From Elgaria multicarinata webbii (Eukaryota; Chordata; Lepidosauria; Squamata; Anguidae): 64,000 bases of DNA. The translations under genes were made by a program, and so were the position numbers. Below, piece by piece: positions 14,701 through 64,000 of the stretch. Positions within the stretch are counted from its first letter, which is position 1. Every line of letters starts with the position of its first letter. The DNA lies in the NCBI RefSeq assembly GCF_023053635.1, contig NC_086178.1, positions 47,328,726 through 47,392,725 of the forward strand, given 5' to 3'. Under the pieces are notes generated by a model, which saw only the letters and a program-made list of their open reading frames with translations, was not told where the DNA came from and ran no database searches.

Positions 14701-15450
14701 AAACATTTTGCAGTAGCCTCATGCCCCAATCATATCCCTCTCCACGTAAATGGAGGCGTGCCTGCCTTGATTACTGTTCCAAGTGTGTATTCATCAAAGA
14801 GTACAGTTTGTTGCTGAGCTGCCAAATCTGTAGTGCCAAGCCTGACTGTGCCTCCTCAGGCCTCAGCTCTTACCAGACATAACATGCGTCACATTCCTTG
14901 AGATGGACCTGTTGCCCTGTGGTTGGATATATTCCTTTTAAGGGAATAGTTTACAAGATGTACTGTGTACTATTGCCAGAACAGCAGCTTAGGAAGCTTT
15001 CAGTTATGTGGAGTCCACACCCATCCTTACAGAAGGAAGGAAGAAAAATTGCCAAAGGTAACACAGAAGGAATACTACAAAAAATCAGGACCTAAACCTG
15101 TATTCCATAAAATGTTGCAACTCCAACAAAGGTTTTCTGCTCCAGGCTCAAAGTGTCACCTGGTCTGGAATATATTGAATGTGATCTTATCACCATTGTA
15201 GCTAATAGCTATTCTCCTGTTATTGATATAATCTGCCCACATCATCTGGCACATTGTGCCAGCAACACAATCGAGAACCTTTGTTTCTCCCACTCAGTGG
15301 AACAAATAGTCATTTACCCATCCATTGACCAGAGCCATTCAGAGAGAGATCTCAAGTCAGCATATTTTTAAAATGTTTAGTTTCTTCACCTGATACAATA
15401 AAGTTACATATCTAGACAAACTGTTGTTGCTATGATATTATTATTATTGC

Positions 15451-15496
<46 letters not shown>

Positions 15497-16847
15497 CATA
15501 GCTATTCCCCTCACCCCATTTATTATTTCAGGGCAGTATATTGCTCTGTTTGCACTAGTATTGAACAAACGCTAAAATTTAATTAGTGGACACTTCACAC
15601 GAAAAGTATTTCCCAGCTTGGCTTACATCTTTCCCCCCTTTGCATTACCATGGTTATATGTGTGTATGAGAGAGAATGTGCATGGTTTATTTCAACTTTT
15701 CTACACCACCTTATCGTATACAATTCACCCTTCAGGCATAAAGACATACTGGCACTGGAGTCCCAAACATATGAGGGCAGGAGTAAGCATATTTAGGCCC
15801 ATGGGCATATTTGGCAATTTGAGAAAATGTCCTGGGCACCACTACAAAATGGGCGCGTTGCAAATGAAAGCATGAGCCTGCAGTTGTCCACCATCTTCCT
15901 AAGAATGTCTCTGGGGCAAATGTGTGGTCCAGAGAAGATGGGAGCAGCTACAGGCCCTCACTTTGCTTTGAAGCAATCCCAGCCACCAGTAAGAAATGTG
16001 TTATTTAAAAAGAAATAAAGATAAAAAGTAGGAAGGCTGGGGCACCAAGAAATGTGTTCGAGGGTACATGTTGCCAATCCCTGCATTAGAGTCACAATAT
16101 GTATGTACCCCAGTTCAGGAACATACTGGTTAGAGTGACCATCTATATCTGGCCTCCTTCTGCACTCTTCTTCAGTTCCTCCCTCACATAAGCTCTCTTT
16201 AAGCCCAAGCCCGCGCATAGTTACTCAGAATTCCCATTGAGTTCAATGTATTACTTCCAAGTAAGTGTGCATAGAGTTGCAGCTTCTGTCTGTTTCTCTC
16301 TTATATACACACACATCACCTCTTTGTTTTAACTCTCAGTACCTGGCTTGATGAGGAACTGGCGCTTGCAATGAACGATGGCAGCAACAATCAGTTCTTT
16401 CAGGAGATGAAGCACCTTGCCTGGTACAATGTGACCACTGGATTCGGTATCGTCCACCACACTGAATACATCTTCTTTGGTCCAGTTTTCTAGATGAGTT
16501 CCTTCCTTGGGTATACCTAAATAACAAGTTCCTGGCACTTGGTACCTCCCATGAGTAACCTTCTCAGAATCACTCTGTTCACCTGAACACTCCTGCATCA
16601 AGAGAGCATCAGCATCAATACCTAGGGGAACCTCCATGGTCACTTCTTCCTCTGCAGCACAGAGGGCAAATTCCAAGGCTTCCAGATTTCTTGAGTAATC
16701 CACTATAAACCTGGGATCCATTGCATTGACTCTCTCCAGTACAATCAGCAAAATGTTCTCCGCCTTCTGGAACTGCTCCACTCTCTGGCTTTCACGGGAC
16801 AGGATCACCTGTAGATAGCTATGCCAGTGAGGGACCTTTGCCGCCAT
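1722..16847 (-). CDS. MAB21L4: MAB21L4 (Mab-21-like 4; C2orf54 orthologue), spliced gene, last exon not seen
   Basis: Four minus-strand exons (16343-16847, 11528-11750, 7116-7269, 1722-2078) join in phase to 413 codons. The product runs collinear with human MAB21L4 (about 447 residues) as I remember it. Shared blocks include [11 protein letters not shown], the [15 protein letters not shown] region, [21 protein letters not shown] and [10 protein letters not shown]. All introns are GT-AG. The family has the Mab-21 nucleotidyltransferase fold related to cGAS. I see no Gly-Ser active-site motif near residues 48-80, so a non-catalytic role is inferred. In mammals the gene has been linked to squamous epithelial differentiation. 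The ATG at 16847 is chosen because [13 protein letters not shown] matches the human N-terminus. The final short exon (about 30 residues in human) is not recognised; it may lie left of base 1. CROCC2 lies upstream in divergent orientation. Confidence 0.95.
2685..3172 (+). repeat. CR1/L2-type LINE, 3' end of RT ORF plus 3' UTR
   Basis: The plus-strand translation around 2685-2950 gives [16 protein letters not shown], then a CTLRP block and a segment ending [11 protein letters not shown]. That is the C-terminal layout of CR1/L2 reverse transcriptases (FKVL..KALNGLGP, RTLR, F...KTFLF). The frame is broken by a stop and small shifts. The 3' UTR ends in an AATAATACAATAAAATAAT tail near 3172. The copy is 5'-truncated and old. 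Confidence 0.75.
4050..4195 (+). repeat. dispersed repeat beginning GGAGGCTGGTGGCTC (copy 1)
   Basis: The segment ATTGGAGGCTGGTGGCTC, followed by a TCAGTGGGGTGGTGAATCCG block and TCTCAGTCAGAACT, recurs at 30324 (plus) and 26370-26480 (minus). It is an interspersed repeat of unassigned class. This copy is cut off by the LINE that starts near 4235. Confidence 0.6.
4235..5781 (+). repeat. L2/CR1-group LINE copy 1, RT domain largely open
   Basis: An open frame from 4236 encodes a reverse transcriptase starting [22 protein letters not shown] motifs follow in order: [45 protein letters not shown], the catalytic [31 protein letters not shown] and [12 protein letters not shown]. The frame is interrupted only by a 62-bp insertion at 5208-5269. 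It then reads on from [16 protein letters not shown] to [11 protein letters not shown] and TGA at 5586. The 3' UTR ends GATGGTGCTATATAAATAAA plus an (AAT)n tail. The copy is truncated at the 5' end inside the RT. It looks young, since the rest of the frame is intact. Confidence 0.9.
5208..5269 (-). repeat. tiny minus-strand LINE-tail insertion inside LINE copy 1
   Basis: Compared with the second copy at 10137-11044, this copy has (ATT)n followed by TTATATAGCACCATCAAT in place of 9 bp. The insert is the reverse complement of the family's own 3' terminus (ATTGATGGTGCTATATAAAT plus (AAT)n). It is therefore an extremely 5'-truncated insertion of the same LINE family in the opposite direction. Confidence 0.8.
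6006..6072. repeat. overlapping inverted repeats (quasi-palindrome)
   Basis: AGCCTACAGAACT (6006-6018) pairs with AGTTCTGTAGGCT (6029-6041). CTCTCATATCAG (6040-6051) pairs with CTGATATGAGAG (6061-6072). GCCTACAGAACTG also recurs directly at 6051-6063. All arms are exact. No transposon match is apparent. Confidence 0.8.
6598..6868 (+). repeat. dispersed repeat with GGCCC...TCTCCTAAGGCTT core (copy 1)
   Basis: The blocks CAAATCTGGCCC, ATTCTAAAAGGTTGAAATGC, CTCTCCTAAGGCTTAG and AAATTAAATTTGGCT also occur, in the same order, at 52862-53290 (plus). They occur in inverse order at 33690-34075 (minus). This is an interspersed element of unknown class, about 270-430 bp. It has no coding capacity. Confidence 0.65.
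7116..7269 (-). CDS. MAB21L4: MAB21L4 exon 3
   Basis: The acceptor is TTGCTTAG and the donor GTACTT after codon AAG. Its 154 nt complete a split Arg codon and encode [19 protein letters not shown], then [20 protein letters not shown] and GLTFNHLK. The QVNHENWRE block is a clear MAB21L4 signature. It ends in phase 0. Confidence 0.94.
7270..10136. other. MAB21L4 intron 2, left part, nothing coding
   Basis: The region is AT-rich unique-looking intron DNA. At 9430-9600 there is a GC-richer patch that carries overlapping open frames on both strands, without any recognisable family. A segment near 9640-9725 (GTGCAACATCATTAATGC, then TTGGATACTGCCC) resembles 27190-27260 and 32350-32420, so it is a degraded dispersed repeat. 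Confidence 0.45.
10137..11044 (+). repeat. L2/CR1-group LINE copy 2 (5'-truncated, 3' third intact)
   Basis: This copy starts inside the RT ORF and stays open from about 10137 to the TGA at 10813-10815. It encodes [14 protein letters not shown] and [15 protein letters not shown]. It then encodes [19 protein letters not shown] and [18 protein letters not shown], ending [11 protein letters not shown]. It closely matches copy 1 and shows the uninterrupted form of the region where copy 1 carries an insert. The 3' UTR ends GGTGCTATATAAATAAATAA then (AAT)n. Confidence 0.9.
11528..11750 (-). CDS. MAB21L4: MAB21L4 exon 2
   Basis: The exon is bounded by the acceptor CTCTCTTTAG (AG at 11752-11751) and the donor GTAAAA (GT at 11527-11526). 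Its 223 nt complete a split Gly codon and encode [15 protein letters not shown], then LLVSSGWKM and on to PASYYHW plus two bases. The match to the human segment around LLVSSGWRT is direct. An in-frame ATG at about 11715 is internal, not a start. Confidence 0.94.
11941..12095 (-). repeat. MIR-like CORE-SINE (3' part)
   Basis: Read on the minus strand it contains CCTCACAGGGTTGTTGTTGT, then GAGGATAAAATGGAGAGGAG and a TATAAATAAATAAATA tail. This is the MIR/CORE-SINE 3' half. In this copy the first element reads GTACCTCACAGGGTTG. The tRNA-like head is missing. Confidence 0.75.
12125..12345 (+). repeat. LINE 3' UTR remnant (CR1/L2-like)
   Basis: A T-rich 3' UTR is followed by CATAAGCTGCCTGGGAAATC and TAGATAAATAAG. 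The layout matches the other CR1/L2-type tails in this window. No RT coding part remains. Confidence 0.45.
12508..12600. repeat. short reptile-type element (GCAATCCTATGCA...CTTACT... family), degraded
   Basis: The segment GTAATCCTATGCATGTTTAC, then GTCCCACTTAGTTAATGG, matches a very common short element. Better copies are at 23408-23502 and 57390-57487. It is probably a non-autonomous DNA element, but the class is not certain. Confidence 0.45.
14038..14290 (-). repeat. unclassified dispersed repeat (copy 1)
   Basis: Read on the minus strand, it contains TACATGGGAGGCAG, AAAATCCACGAGTGCCCAGT and AACAAGCATGCATAAAACG. These match the plus strand at 47940-48165 in the same order. The two copies are in opposite orientation in different genes. 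The family is not recognised. Confidence 0.65.
15436..15493. repeat. (ATT)n microsatellite
   Basis: An almost pure ATT run of about 58 bp with one interruption near 15450. It is probably the tail of a degraded LINE. A comparable (ATT)n run lies at 50963-51011. Confidence 0.9.
16343..16847 (-). CDS. MAB21L4: MAB21L4 exon 1 (start codon, residues 1-168)
   Basis: The exon starts at the ATG (16847-16845) and ends before a GTACTG donor at 16342. It encodes [20 protein letters not shown] onward to FLIKP plus one base. It is 505 nt, so the next exon begins in phase 1. It covers the N-terminal half of the Mab-21 domain, including the conserved VAAIVHCKR helix near the end. Confidence 0.95.
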
Positions 16848-17004
16848 GGCTAAAGGGTGGCAGAAAAGAACCCCCTACTGAAAGTTCCTTTGCTGCGCAG
16901 CTTATCTCTCTGGCAGACAAAACATTGATGCAGCTGTGTATGCACAAAGATATGCATGAAAGTGGGAGGGGAAAGGCAAGGCAAAGGGTTGGAACAGGGA
17001 GGAG

Positions 17005-17016
17005 CAGCATATAGAG
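17005..17016 (-). promoter_or_regulatory. weak TATA-like box upstream of MAB21L4
   Basis: On the minus strand the bases around 17009-17014 read TCTATATGC, about 160 nt before the MAB21L4 ATG. That would suit a TATA element for a short 5' UTR, and the region is not a CpG island. Support is only the motif and its position. Confidence 0.2.
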
Positions 17017-17960
17017 TGAAATTCCACTGAAGCATTCATAGACTGAGTGTTTTCCTGCTACATAGTTGATAGAGTGCCAAGCTATTTTAAAACAGTCATT
17101 GTCAAACTGGTAAGTTCAGGTGAACCAACTGAGACATCCAGTTGTCTGGGTACCTATTCTGGCTCCACAGACCCATCCCACCCAGCAAGCCTGAAAAACT
17201 GGGCTAACTCGTATAAGTCCATGTGGGTCGTTGATGTTAAAGTGGGGCTAATCCACACCTGCTGGAGAAATTACTCGATGTATTTGTGTGATTTAAGCGT
17301 GCTAAGATTTGTGGCTTATAACCATAGATACAAATTATTTAGTGATCAGCAGCCCCCAAACTCAGAGGCATCTTACCATCCTATGCAGAGTTAGAGGAGC
17401 AACAGAGGCAGCCTTTGCCTCCTTGTCCTCCCATTCCACAGATTTCACTAGAGGGCCTTCTTAGCCCATCTCATGAGGGTGATTTGAAAAGAGAGGGAAG
17501 GAGGCTGGAGGAGGCTCAGGACATCTTTCCTCCTGATCTCTCCAGTCTCCTCCCCACTCACTGGAATGACCCCTTTCCTCCTCTGAGGTCACTTACCCAA
17601 ATTTGGAGGGCAACCAGAGCAGTTCTTTCCATGCTGATTACAAGGGGGTAGGGCAGGGGGTGTTGGATCTCCCCCTTCCAAGGTTACATGACCCAGACAT
17701 CTGAAGTTTGAAATATATGCCCTGATTAATAAGGAAATCCCAAAACTAGGGATTTGTACATCTCATCTCTCACTTAAAATGGGAAACACAAGCATGACAT
17801 ATTAGCCAAAATATTTCATACTGAAACTGTGTCATAGTTGTTCAAGACTTCAGCTGCTTCAAATAGCTTTAGAAGGAGAGGAAGGATTAGCAGTGGCAGT
17901 GAGGAATGTAGTCCTCAACGTCCACCAAACAACTATGACTGATTCAACAGATTTGTGTTT

Positions 17961-18096
17961 TAGGACGCAATCCTATGCATGCTTAGACAAAAAAAAGTCC
18001 TACAACACCCAGCATGCTCCAACCAGTCATGCTTACTGGGGCATGCTAGAAGTTGTAGGACTTTTCTCTCTCAACATGCATAGGATTGCACCCTTA
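17961..18096. repeat. palindromic MITE, GCAATCCTATGCATG family (best copy)
   Basis: The left end CGCAATCCTATGCATGCTTA and right end AACATGCATAGGATTGCACC are inverted repeats. The interior also pairs (AAAAAAGTCCTACAACACCC against GAAGTTGTAGGACTTTT). Other copies lie at 24858-24976 and, half-length, at 42891-42960. It has no coding capacity. Confidence 0.75.
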
Positions 18097-18349
18097 TTTA
18101 TTCAATTTTGGAACAGCTATCAGCACCAATAGATGCAATGCAGTGTGATCTTAAGAGTATTTGCTGTTCTTTGGAGTAGTGGTTTAGAATATATAAATGC
18201 TGTTGAAGTTAATGATTATGTATGCTGTGTCTGATAACAATAAACTGAAATGTGTGTTAAAAACAAGAACTTTCAGTGAGATAAGATGTAGAAACTAGGT
18301 TTTAGCCATAGGGAGATTTCCAGTAGCAGACAGGATTGTAGGTCTGTTC

Positions 18350-18482
18350 AGGAATGGGGAACCTCCAATCCTCCAGATGTTGTTCTACAACTCCCATCAT
18401 CCCGAACCATTGGCCATGATACTGGAGCTGATGGAATTGCAGCCCAACAACATCTGGGGGACCAGAGGTTCACCACCCTTGG
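18350..18482. repeat. palindromic short element, CCAGATGTTGTT...ACAACATCTGG family
   Basis: TCCTCCAGATGTTGTTCTAC, ACAACTCCCATCATCC and later CCCAACAACATCTGGGGGAC form an inverted structure. Relatives lie at 31318-31412, 36326-36427, 49266-49402, 53455-53562, 56060-56150, 57525-57655, 60740-60812 and 61375-61506. Confidence 0.7.
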
Positions 18483-20169
18483 TTTAAGCTTGTAGAACGA
18501 AAGCGCAATCTACTTACATTTTAACCATTATTTATTTGCTACATTCATGCCCTGCCTTTCTTTTGAGAAACCTAGGTGATAGAGTCTGCAGTCCAGTACC
18601 CAGTTTTCTGAGAGTGAACTCCATTGAACTTGATGGGACTTCCTTTTGAATAGACATGTATAGCATTAGGCTGCAAACCTATATCCATACCTGGGAGCAA
18701 GCTTCACTGAATTCAGGGGGACTAACTTTTGTGCAGACTTGCATAGGATTGCATTGCCAGTCTTACAAAAACCTGTGGAGTGGATAAGGCTGAAAGGGTG
18801 TGACTTTGCCGAAACGACTCAGTGAACTTCAGCTGTTAACAACAGAGAGAGTTTATTTGAGCAACAAACAAATTTACAGTAAACTGAAGTCTGGCATGAA
18901 TGGGAGTGACTTTGCTTCAGTGAACTTCTGCGGTTAGTCTGTGCTGCTGCTTTTATCTTAGTGAACTTTTCTCAACAAACTAGCTTATGTTCAGGGCAAG
19001 CATCAAAGGCAGGTATGGCTGGGCACCTGCAGAGGATCCACACTCCAGCAGGGTCCCACTGAGAGGAGCCCCTAGATTTACTAGTCCTCTACAGCGTTGC
19101 AATCTGCATGTTCACCTGCCTCTTGCTCAGACTCTGTGGTGGTGAGAAGGAGGAGCAGTAAATTCCACTGCCAACTTGCTCATTGGCTCTCTGCCTGCTA
19201 AGCAAACCAGTGGTAGCAATTATGACAAAGAGGATGAAGAGCTGGTGACAATGGTGGTGAGAAAGTAGACTCATTGAGGGTGCCTTGCCCAAGCACCCTA
19301 AAAAACCTGGTGCCGGCACTGCTTAGACCCTTGTTATCCTGCCTTGGAAGTTGCACAGATATGAACTCCAATATAATTATTATATCAGAATTGTACTCTT
19401 ACTACAAAATCCCTGTCTATTCAAAGAACACGTCTAACATTTCAATTTTATTATACAGCACAGCAGTGTCCCCAAACAAGAAACAAATGTCTTGGTGAAT
19501 AATAAATAGTTCCTTATGAGATGGAGGGCCTAAATGAATGTAGGGATTTTTGTTTTTAGAATAGTCTATACAGTGGAGTTGTGTTGGCTGGCGGGTTGCA
19601 TCCACAGAGACTTTGAATGGTATCTAGAAATTTTGCAGACTTGATGAAGGTATCAGCCCTCATTTTTCTCATTAGACACATATCTGGTCAAGTTACATTT
19701 GTAAACCTGTCCAGTATATAATTGATGAGCATTTCAATGAAGGGTGTAAAATACTTAAAAACTAAATAATATGTGGGAATTTGTGTCTGTGTGTGTAATA
19801 TAAGATTTCACACACACACACTGATTATACCAAATAAATTGCAAGGAGAAGAGTGAGACGTAGACCAAAAATAAATCCATTAATTATTCTATTTCTAAAC
19901 ATTAAGTAAAATGCCTGGGTGTGTAGGACAACTTAATAATGTCAGAAGGATAAATGTGAATATCTGTAAAACAAGACTGTGTTATTCAAGAACCGTGACT
20001 AATTCCACAGTAGTAATGTTGTTAGTAACGCAGTCGTATACATGTTTAGTCCGATGTAAGTCTTACTACAGTGAAACCTCCCTCAAGTAAGTGTGATTTA
20101 AGATGCAATCTTAGCTTTTAACTTAGCTGAAGCTCTAGCTTTAAGTTTTGTATTACAGAGGAGTCATGA

Positions 20170-20335
20170 TAGTCCATTATGGCATAAAAAACCAAACAAT
20201 CCTGTGGTACCTTAAAGACTAACAAATGTATTGTGGCAAACCAATTGTGGCTAGACCCAGTTCATCAGATGCATGTGCCAAGTGGGCTCCAGTCCACAAA
20301 AGCATATGCCATCATAAATGGGTTAGCCCTTACTG
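20170..20335. repeat. dispersed reptile-type repeat (CTTAAAGACTAACAAATG...CATCAGATGC)
   Basis: GTACCTTAAAGACTAACAAA, CCCAGTTCATCAGATGCATG and CACAAAAGCATATGCC resemble a widespread repeat that I recall from reptile genomes. A second degraded copy may lie near 48985-49045 (AGCTTTTGTAGGTTACAGCC, ATCTGATGCTATAAGTGGAA) in the other orientation. The class is uncertain. Confidence 0.5.
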
Positions 20336-20691
20336 TGCCATGTGACTGTTTGCAGCTTTAGTTCAGGCACTACAAACTAGCTACTGTTTGTCCTATAGCT
20401 GTTAATGCCACCAGAAACATTCAAAAGCTGTTTTACAAGTTGCATTTCTCACTTGCTTAATTCAAATGCATACCTAGATTTCCTAAGATGTATCTTAGAT
20501 TTAAAATTAGACTTGTCATTTTTTTTCTACTTGCCCTCATCATGTATCTTTAACAGCAACATGACATATAGAAATTTAGAAGCTGAAACTCCTTGGGGAA
20601 ATTTTGCCTTTTAACTTTGGAATGCCAGGTTGCTGTCAAAGACACAGAAGCAGGGCTAGTAAACTGTAGCAAGAGCATAATTATAGTCCTA

Positions 20692-21287
20692 GGCCAGATC
20701 CACACACAGGCTTCGGGACGCCCTGAAGGCGCTTTAGGGCACCCCGAAATTGATGATGTACACCCTACCTTAATCGTTCCAAGAAGAGGAGGAGGAGGAG
20801 GAGGCCCCGCATCGCCCCTCGCGGGGACGGGATGAAGAGTTGCCACGCCCCGGCAGCTTCGCTGGGGAATCAGCTGCCGCCCACCTACCCACCAGCCTCC
20901 TTTTGCCGGTGAAAGAGCCACCCGGGCCCACCCGGGTCGGAGAGCTCAGCGGAAGAAGCCGCCGCCGGCTTCTGCCAAGCTCTATGACCCAGGTGGAAGC
21001 CGGCGGTAGCTTCTCCTGCCGAGCTCTCCGACCCGGGTGGGCCCAGGTAGCTCTTTCGCCGGCAAAAGGAGGCCGGCGGGTAGGTGGGCGGCAGCTGATT
21101 CCCCGGCGAAGCCGCCGGGCGCAGCAACTCTTCGTCCCATCCCCGCGAGGGGCGATGCGGGGCCTCCTCCTCCTCCTCCTCCTCCTTCGCCTCTTCTTGG
21201 AACGATTAAGGTAGGGTCTACATCATCGATTTCAGGGCGCCCTAAAGCGCCTTCAGGGCGTCCCAAAGCCTGTGTGGGGATCTGCCC
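20692..21287. mobile_element. 596-bp GC-rich foldback element with GGCC..GATC / GATC..GCCC ends
   Basis: The two halves are reverse complements over nearly the whole length, folding about a centre near 20984. GGCTTCGGGACGCCCTGAAG on the left pairs with CTTCAGGGCGTCCCAAAGCC on the right, and GCATCGCCCCTCGCGGGGAC pairs with CCCGCGAGGGGCGATGC. The ends CAGATCC and GGATCTG are shared with the shorter GGGC-TIR elements at 34646, 53317 and 61184. CTA flanks both sides (20689-20691 and 21288-21290), fitting a 3-bp target duplication. Long open frames on both strands here are by-products of the palindrome and GC content. Confidence 0.85.
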
Positions 21288-21427
21288 CTAGTATATGTGG
21301 ATAGCAGCAGGGAATACTAAACATGTGTGCTTTCCTAAGTGACATGTTCTCTTAGCTTATCCTTTACCCCATGCAAAAATGCTAGTGTAGAATGGACTGT
21401 CTATCCATTACTGCTATAAACATGGGT

Positions 21428-22350
21428 TGTGCTTAAACAAGTGAAAAGCTTGCACAAAGGTAAGACAAATTCTGTCCCAGAACCCCTGGATATGCAGATT
21501 GACATATATTTTGGGAAGACAAAAGGGTTAATGAGTGAAATATATAGAATATTGTTGGAGAAAGGGTCGATGGATAGTTCCGGAAAAATGGTTTGGGAGA
21601 CAGATTTGAATGTACAAATAGGACAACAGAGCTGGGATGGACTATGGAAACAAAGAGCGTTGAGAAATATGTCAGTGAGAATAAAAGAGAATTACTTTAA
21701 AATTATATGGAGGTGGTACCTAACCCCGGTTAGATTAAATAAGATAAATAATCAGCACTCAGCAAATTGTTGGAGAGGATGTGGGGGAAAAGGAACGTAT
21801 TTACATATGTGGTGGGAATGCAAATATGTACAAAAATTGTGGAAGATGGTGTTTTTGGAGATTGAAGAAACTGTGGGAATGAAGATAGAACGAACACCAA
21901 AAGTTGCATTACTGTCACTACTTGAAGATTTAAAATGTAAAAAAGAAATCAAGGAATTGATAATGAATTTGCTGACTGCAGCAAGATTAATTGTAGCTAG
22001 GAACTGAAAGATTCAAGGGGATTATTGTATTGAAGAATGGTACAAAGAAGTATGGGATATAGCTATTATTGATAAATTGACATGTAATATTAAAGTGAGA
22101 AGAGGTATAGTTAAAACAAATGATTTTGAAGGAATCTGGAAACAGTTCCTATTATTTGTGTTTTCTAAGGGAAGTGGGAAACCACCAGCAGAAGAAAGTA
22201 TGAGATTTTGGAATCAGGAATAAGATCCCGAGGTGGGGGGTGCACTTATATGTTAAGTTTGATTATGTTATATAGATATATTAATGTTACTCAACATTTA
22301 TGCAGTATGTTGTTTTCTTTCATCGTAATGGTGTATGTTTAAGTACTGTA
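21428..22350 (+). repeat. L1 LINE, C-terminal ORF2 fragment and 3' UTR
   Basis: An open frame from 21429 to the stop near 22005 encodes RIKENYFKIIWRWYLTPVRL, then CWRGCGGKGTYLHMWWECKY and VQKLWKMVF. This is the L1 ORF2 C-terminal region with its cysteine motif (C..C....H...W.C). A second stretch continues past the stop (KIQGDYCIEEWYKEVWDIA), so at least one stop has formed. The 5' end is truncated. It lies between the genes in CROCC2 orientation and is not a host gene. Confidence 0.85.
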
Positions 22351-22351
22351 A

Positions 22352-22356
<5 letters not shown>

Positions 22357-22402
<46 letters not shown>
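22357..22402. repeat. (TA)n microsatellite at the L1 3' end
   Basis: A pure TA run of about 46 bp directly after the L1-derived 3' sequence, followed by a short (TC)n run (22411-22425). It is likely length-variable. Confidence 0.95.
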
Positions 22403-22407
<5 letters not shown>

Positions 22408-22749
22408 AATTCTCTCTCTCTCTCTTTCCATATGTCACCAGTAGATGTATATATCAATCCTATAAATGGAAATAAACTCCAGTAGGTTGTTCAATCTGAC
22501 GTACTTCCTAGGATTGCAACCTGTATGTAGCATTAGTGGGGAGAAGTAAGCATTAATTATAATGGTTATTGTTTTAATTGCGAGTTCTGTTAGGGGGGCA
22601 CATGTACAACAGCGAGGGCTGCTGGTGACGGGTTTCCCAGCTCGTCTCCTCAGGAAACTCTGCTCGCCAGTTCTCCCCTGGGAAGTGGATTTCTCCCGCT
22701 TGCTCCTCAGCCTGGCCTGGCGAACCAGTTCAGTTTGCCGCGTCCCTCG

Positions 22750-22826
22750 GTCTCCTTGGCAACCCCGGGCCGCGTTCTGTTTCTACGGCAACCCCGGGCA
22801 CTCGGCGTCCCGGTTGTCTGAGAAAC
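22750..22826 (+). promoter_or_regulatory. cluster of three RFX X-box-like sites
   Basis: GTCTCCTTGGCAAC (22750-22763) and GTTTCTACGGCAAC (22779-22792) are 29 bp apart, and each continues into CCCGGGC. GTTGTCTGAGAAAC (22813-22826) fits the motif on the minus strand. All match the RYYNYY-N(1-3)-RRNRAC pattern bound by RFX factors, the standard regulators of ciliary genes. The cluster ends about 220 bp before the CROCC2 ATG. Occupancy is inferred. Confidence 0.55.
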
Positions 22827-23047
22827 CGCGGCTGGGCCCCTCCACGCGCTTCTACCATTCGAGCAAGTTGTGGCGAAGGATCGACGGAGAGTCCCGGACT
22901 CTGCAGGCCGGAAATCTCTTTCCCCCGGGAACGTGTTTGGACATAAAACATGCACTCTTTCCTCTTGCTCTGTCTGCAATGAAAGCAGCTTTTCGGCTAG
23001 CGCTGAGACTCTCTCTCGCTGGCCGTGGCCCTGCCGGGGTTTGAGCG

Positions 23048-64000
<40,953 letters not shown>

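Larger units (their letters stand above)
11751..16342. other. MAB21L4 intron 1
   Basis: This is non-coding. It contains the MIR-like SINE (11941-12095), a LINE tail (12125-12345), the repeat at 14038-14290, a T24 tract (14584-14607) and an (ATT)n microsatellite (15436-15493). The rest, including 12900-14000 and 14620-15430, shows nothing I can identify. Open frames there are short and lack family signals. Confidence 0.5.
16848..20691. other. intergenic DNA between MAB21L4 and CROCC2, left part
   Basis: This is the space upstream of both genes. It has two MITEs (17961-18096, 18350-18482), a degraded short element near 18620-18760 and a repeat at 20170-20335. Between 18990 and 19330 a stretch ends GGTGCCGGCACTG, which may be an end of a GCCGGTGC-type element. 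The rest is unique-looking and non-coding. Confidence 0.45.

Noticed and set aside
20550-21291. Several open frames of 80-124 codons on both strands in the GC-rich palindrome
   Set aside because: They mirror one another because the DNA is a palindrome. Composition is low-complexity (poly-Gly, poly-Pro, poly-Leu) and no family is recognisable.

Overview
This window is nuclear DNA from a vertebrate, most likely a squamate reptile (lizard or snake). I infer this from two spliced vertebrate genes buried in a dense mix of repeats. These include CR1/L2-type LINE tails ending in (AAAT)n or (AAT)n, MIR-like CORE-SINEs, a tRNA-derived SINE, an L1 ORF2 fragment and many short palindromic DNA elements. 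The species cannot be named from this window.

Layout. (1) 1-16847, minus strand: MAB21L4 (human C2orf54). Four coding exons lie at 16343-16847, 11528-11750, 7116-7269 and 1722-2078. They join in phase into 413 codons that run collinear with the human protein as I remember it. The short last coding exon was not found. (2) 16848-23047: the intergenic space, with MITEs, a 596-bp foldback element (20692-21287), an L1 3' fragment and, at 22590-23110, a CpG island. (3) 23048-64000, plus strand: CROCC2 (rootletin-like ciliary rootlet coiled-coil protein 2). Thirteen exons keep phase for 588 codons and 2 bases, and the gene runs off the right edge.

The two genes are transcribed away from each other. 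Their adjacency matches the human 2q37.3 order (AGXT - MAB21L4 - CROCC2 - SNED1), so it is conserved microsynteny. They are not known to act in one pathway. MAB21L4 belongs to the Mab-21 nucleotidyltransferase-fold family and has been linked to epithelial differentiation. CROCC2 resembles rootletin, the ciliary rootlet protein. The CpG island upstream of CROCC2 holds three sequences fitting the RFX X-box, the usual ciliary-gene promoter motif.

The remaining sequence, well over 90%, is intron or intergenic. Much of it is recognisable repeat with clear nesting, such as a LINE tail inserted in a LINE, a MITE in a MIR-like SINE, and an element with an exact 8-bp target duplication in a LINE tail. 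I found no bacterial-type system, no CRISPR array and no virus-like coding region. The most rewarding items are the X-box cluster, the foldback and GGGC-TIR elements, the LINE self-insertion and the minisatellite in the last visible CROCC2 intron.
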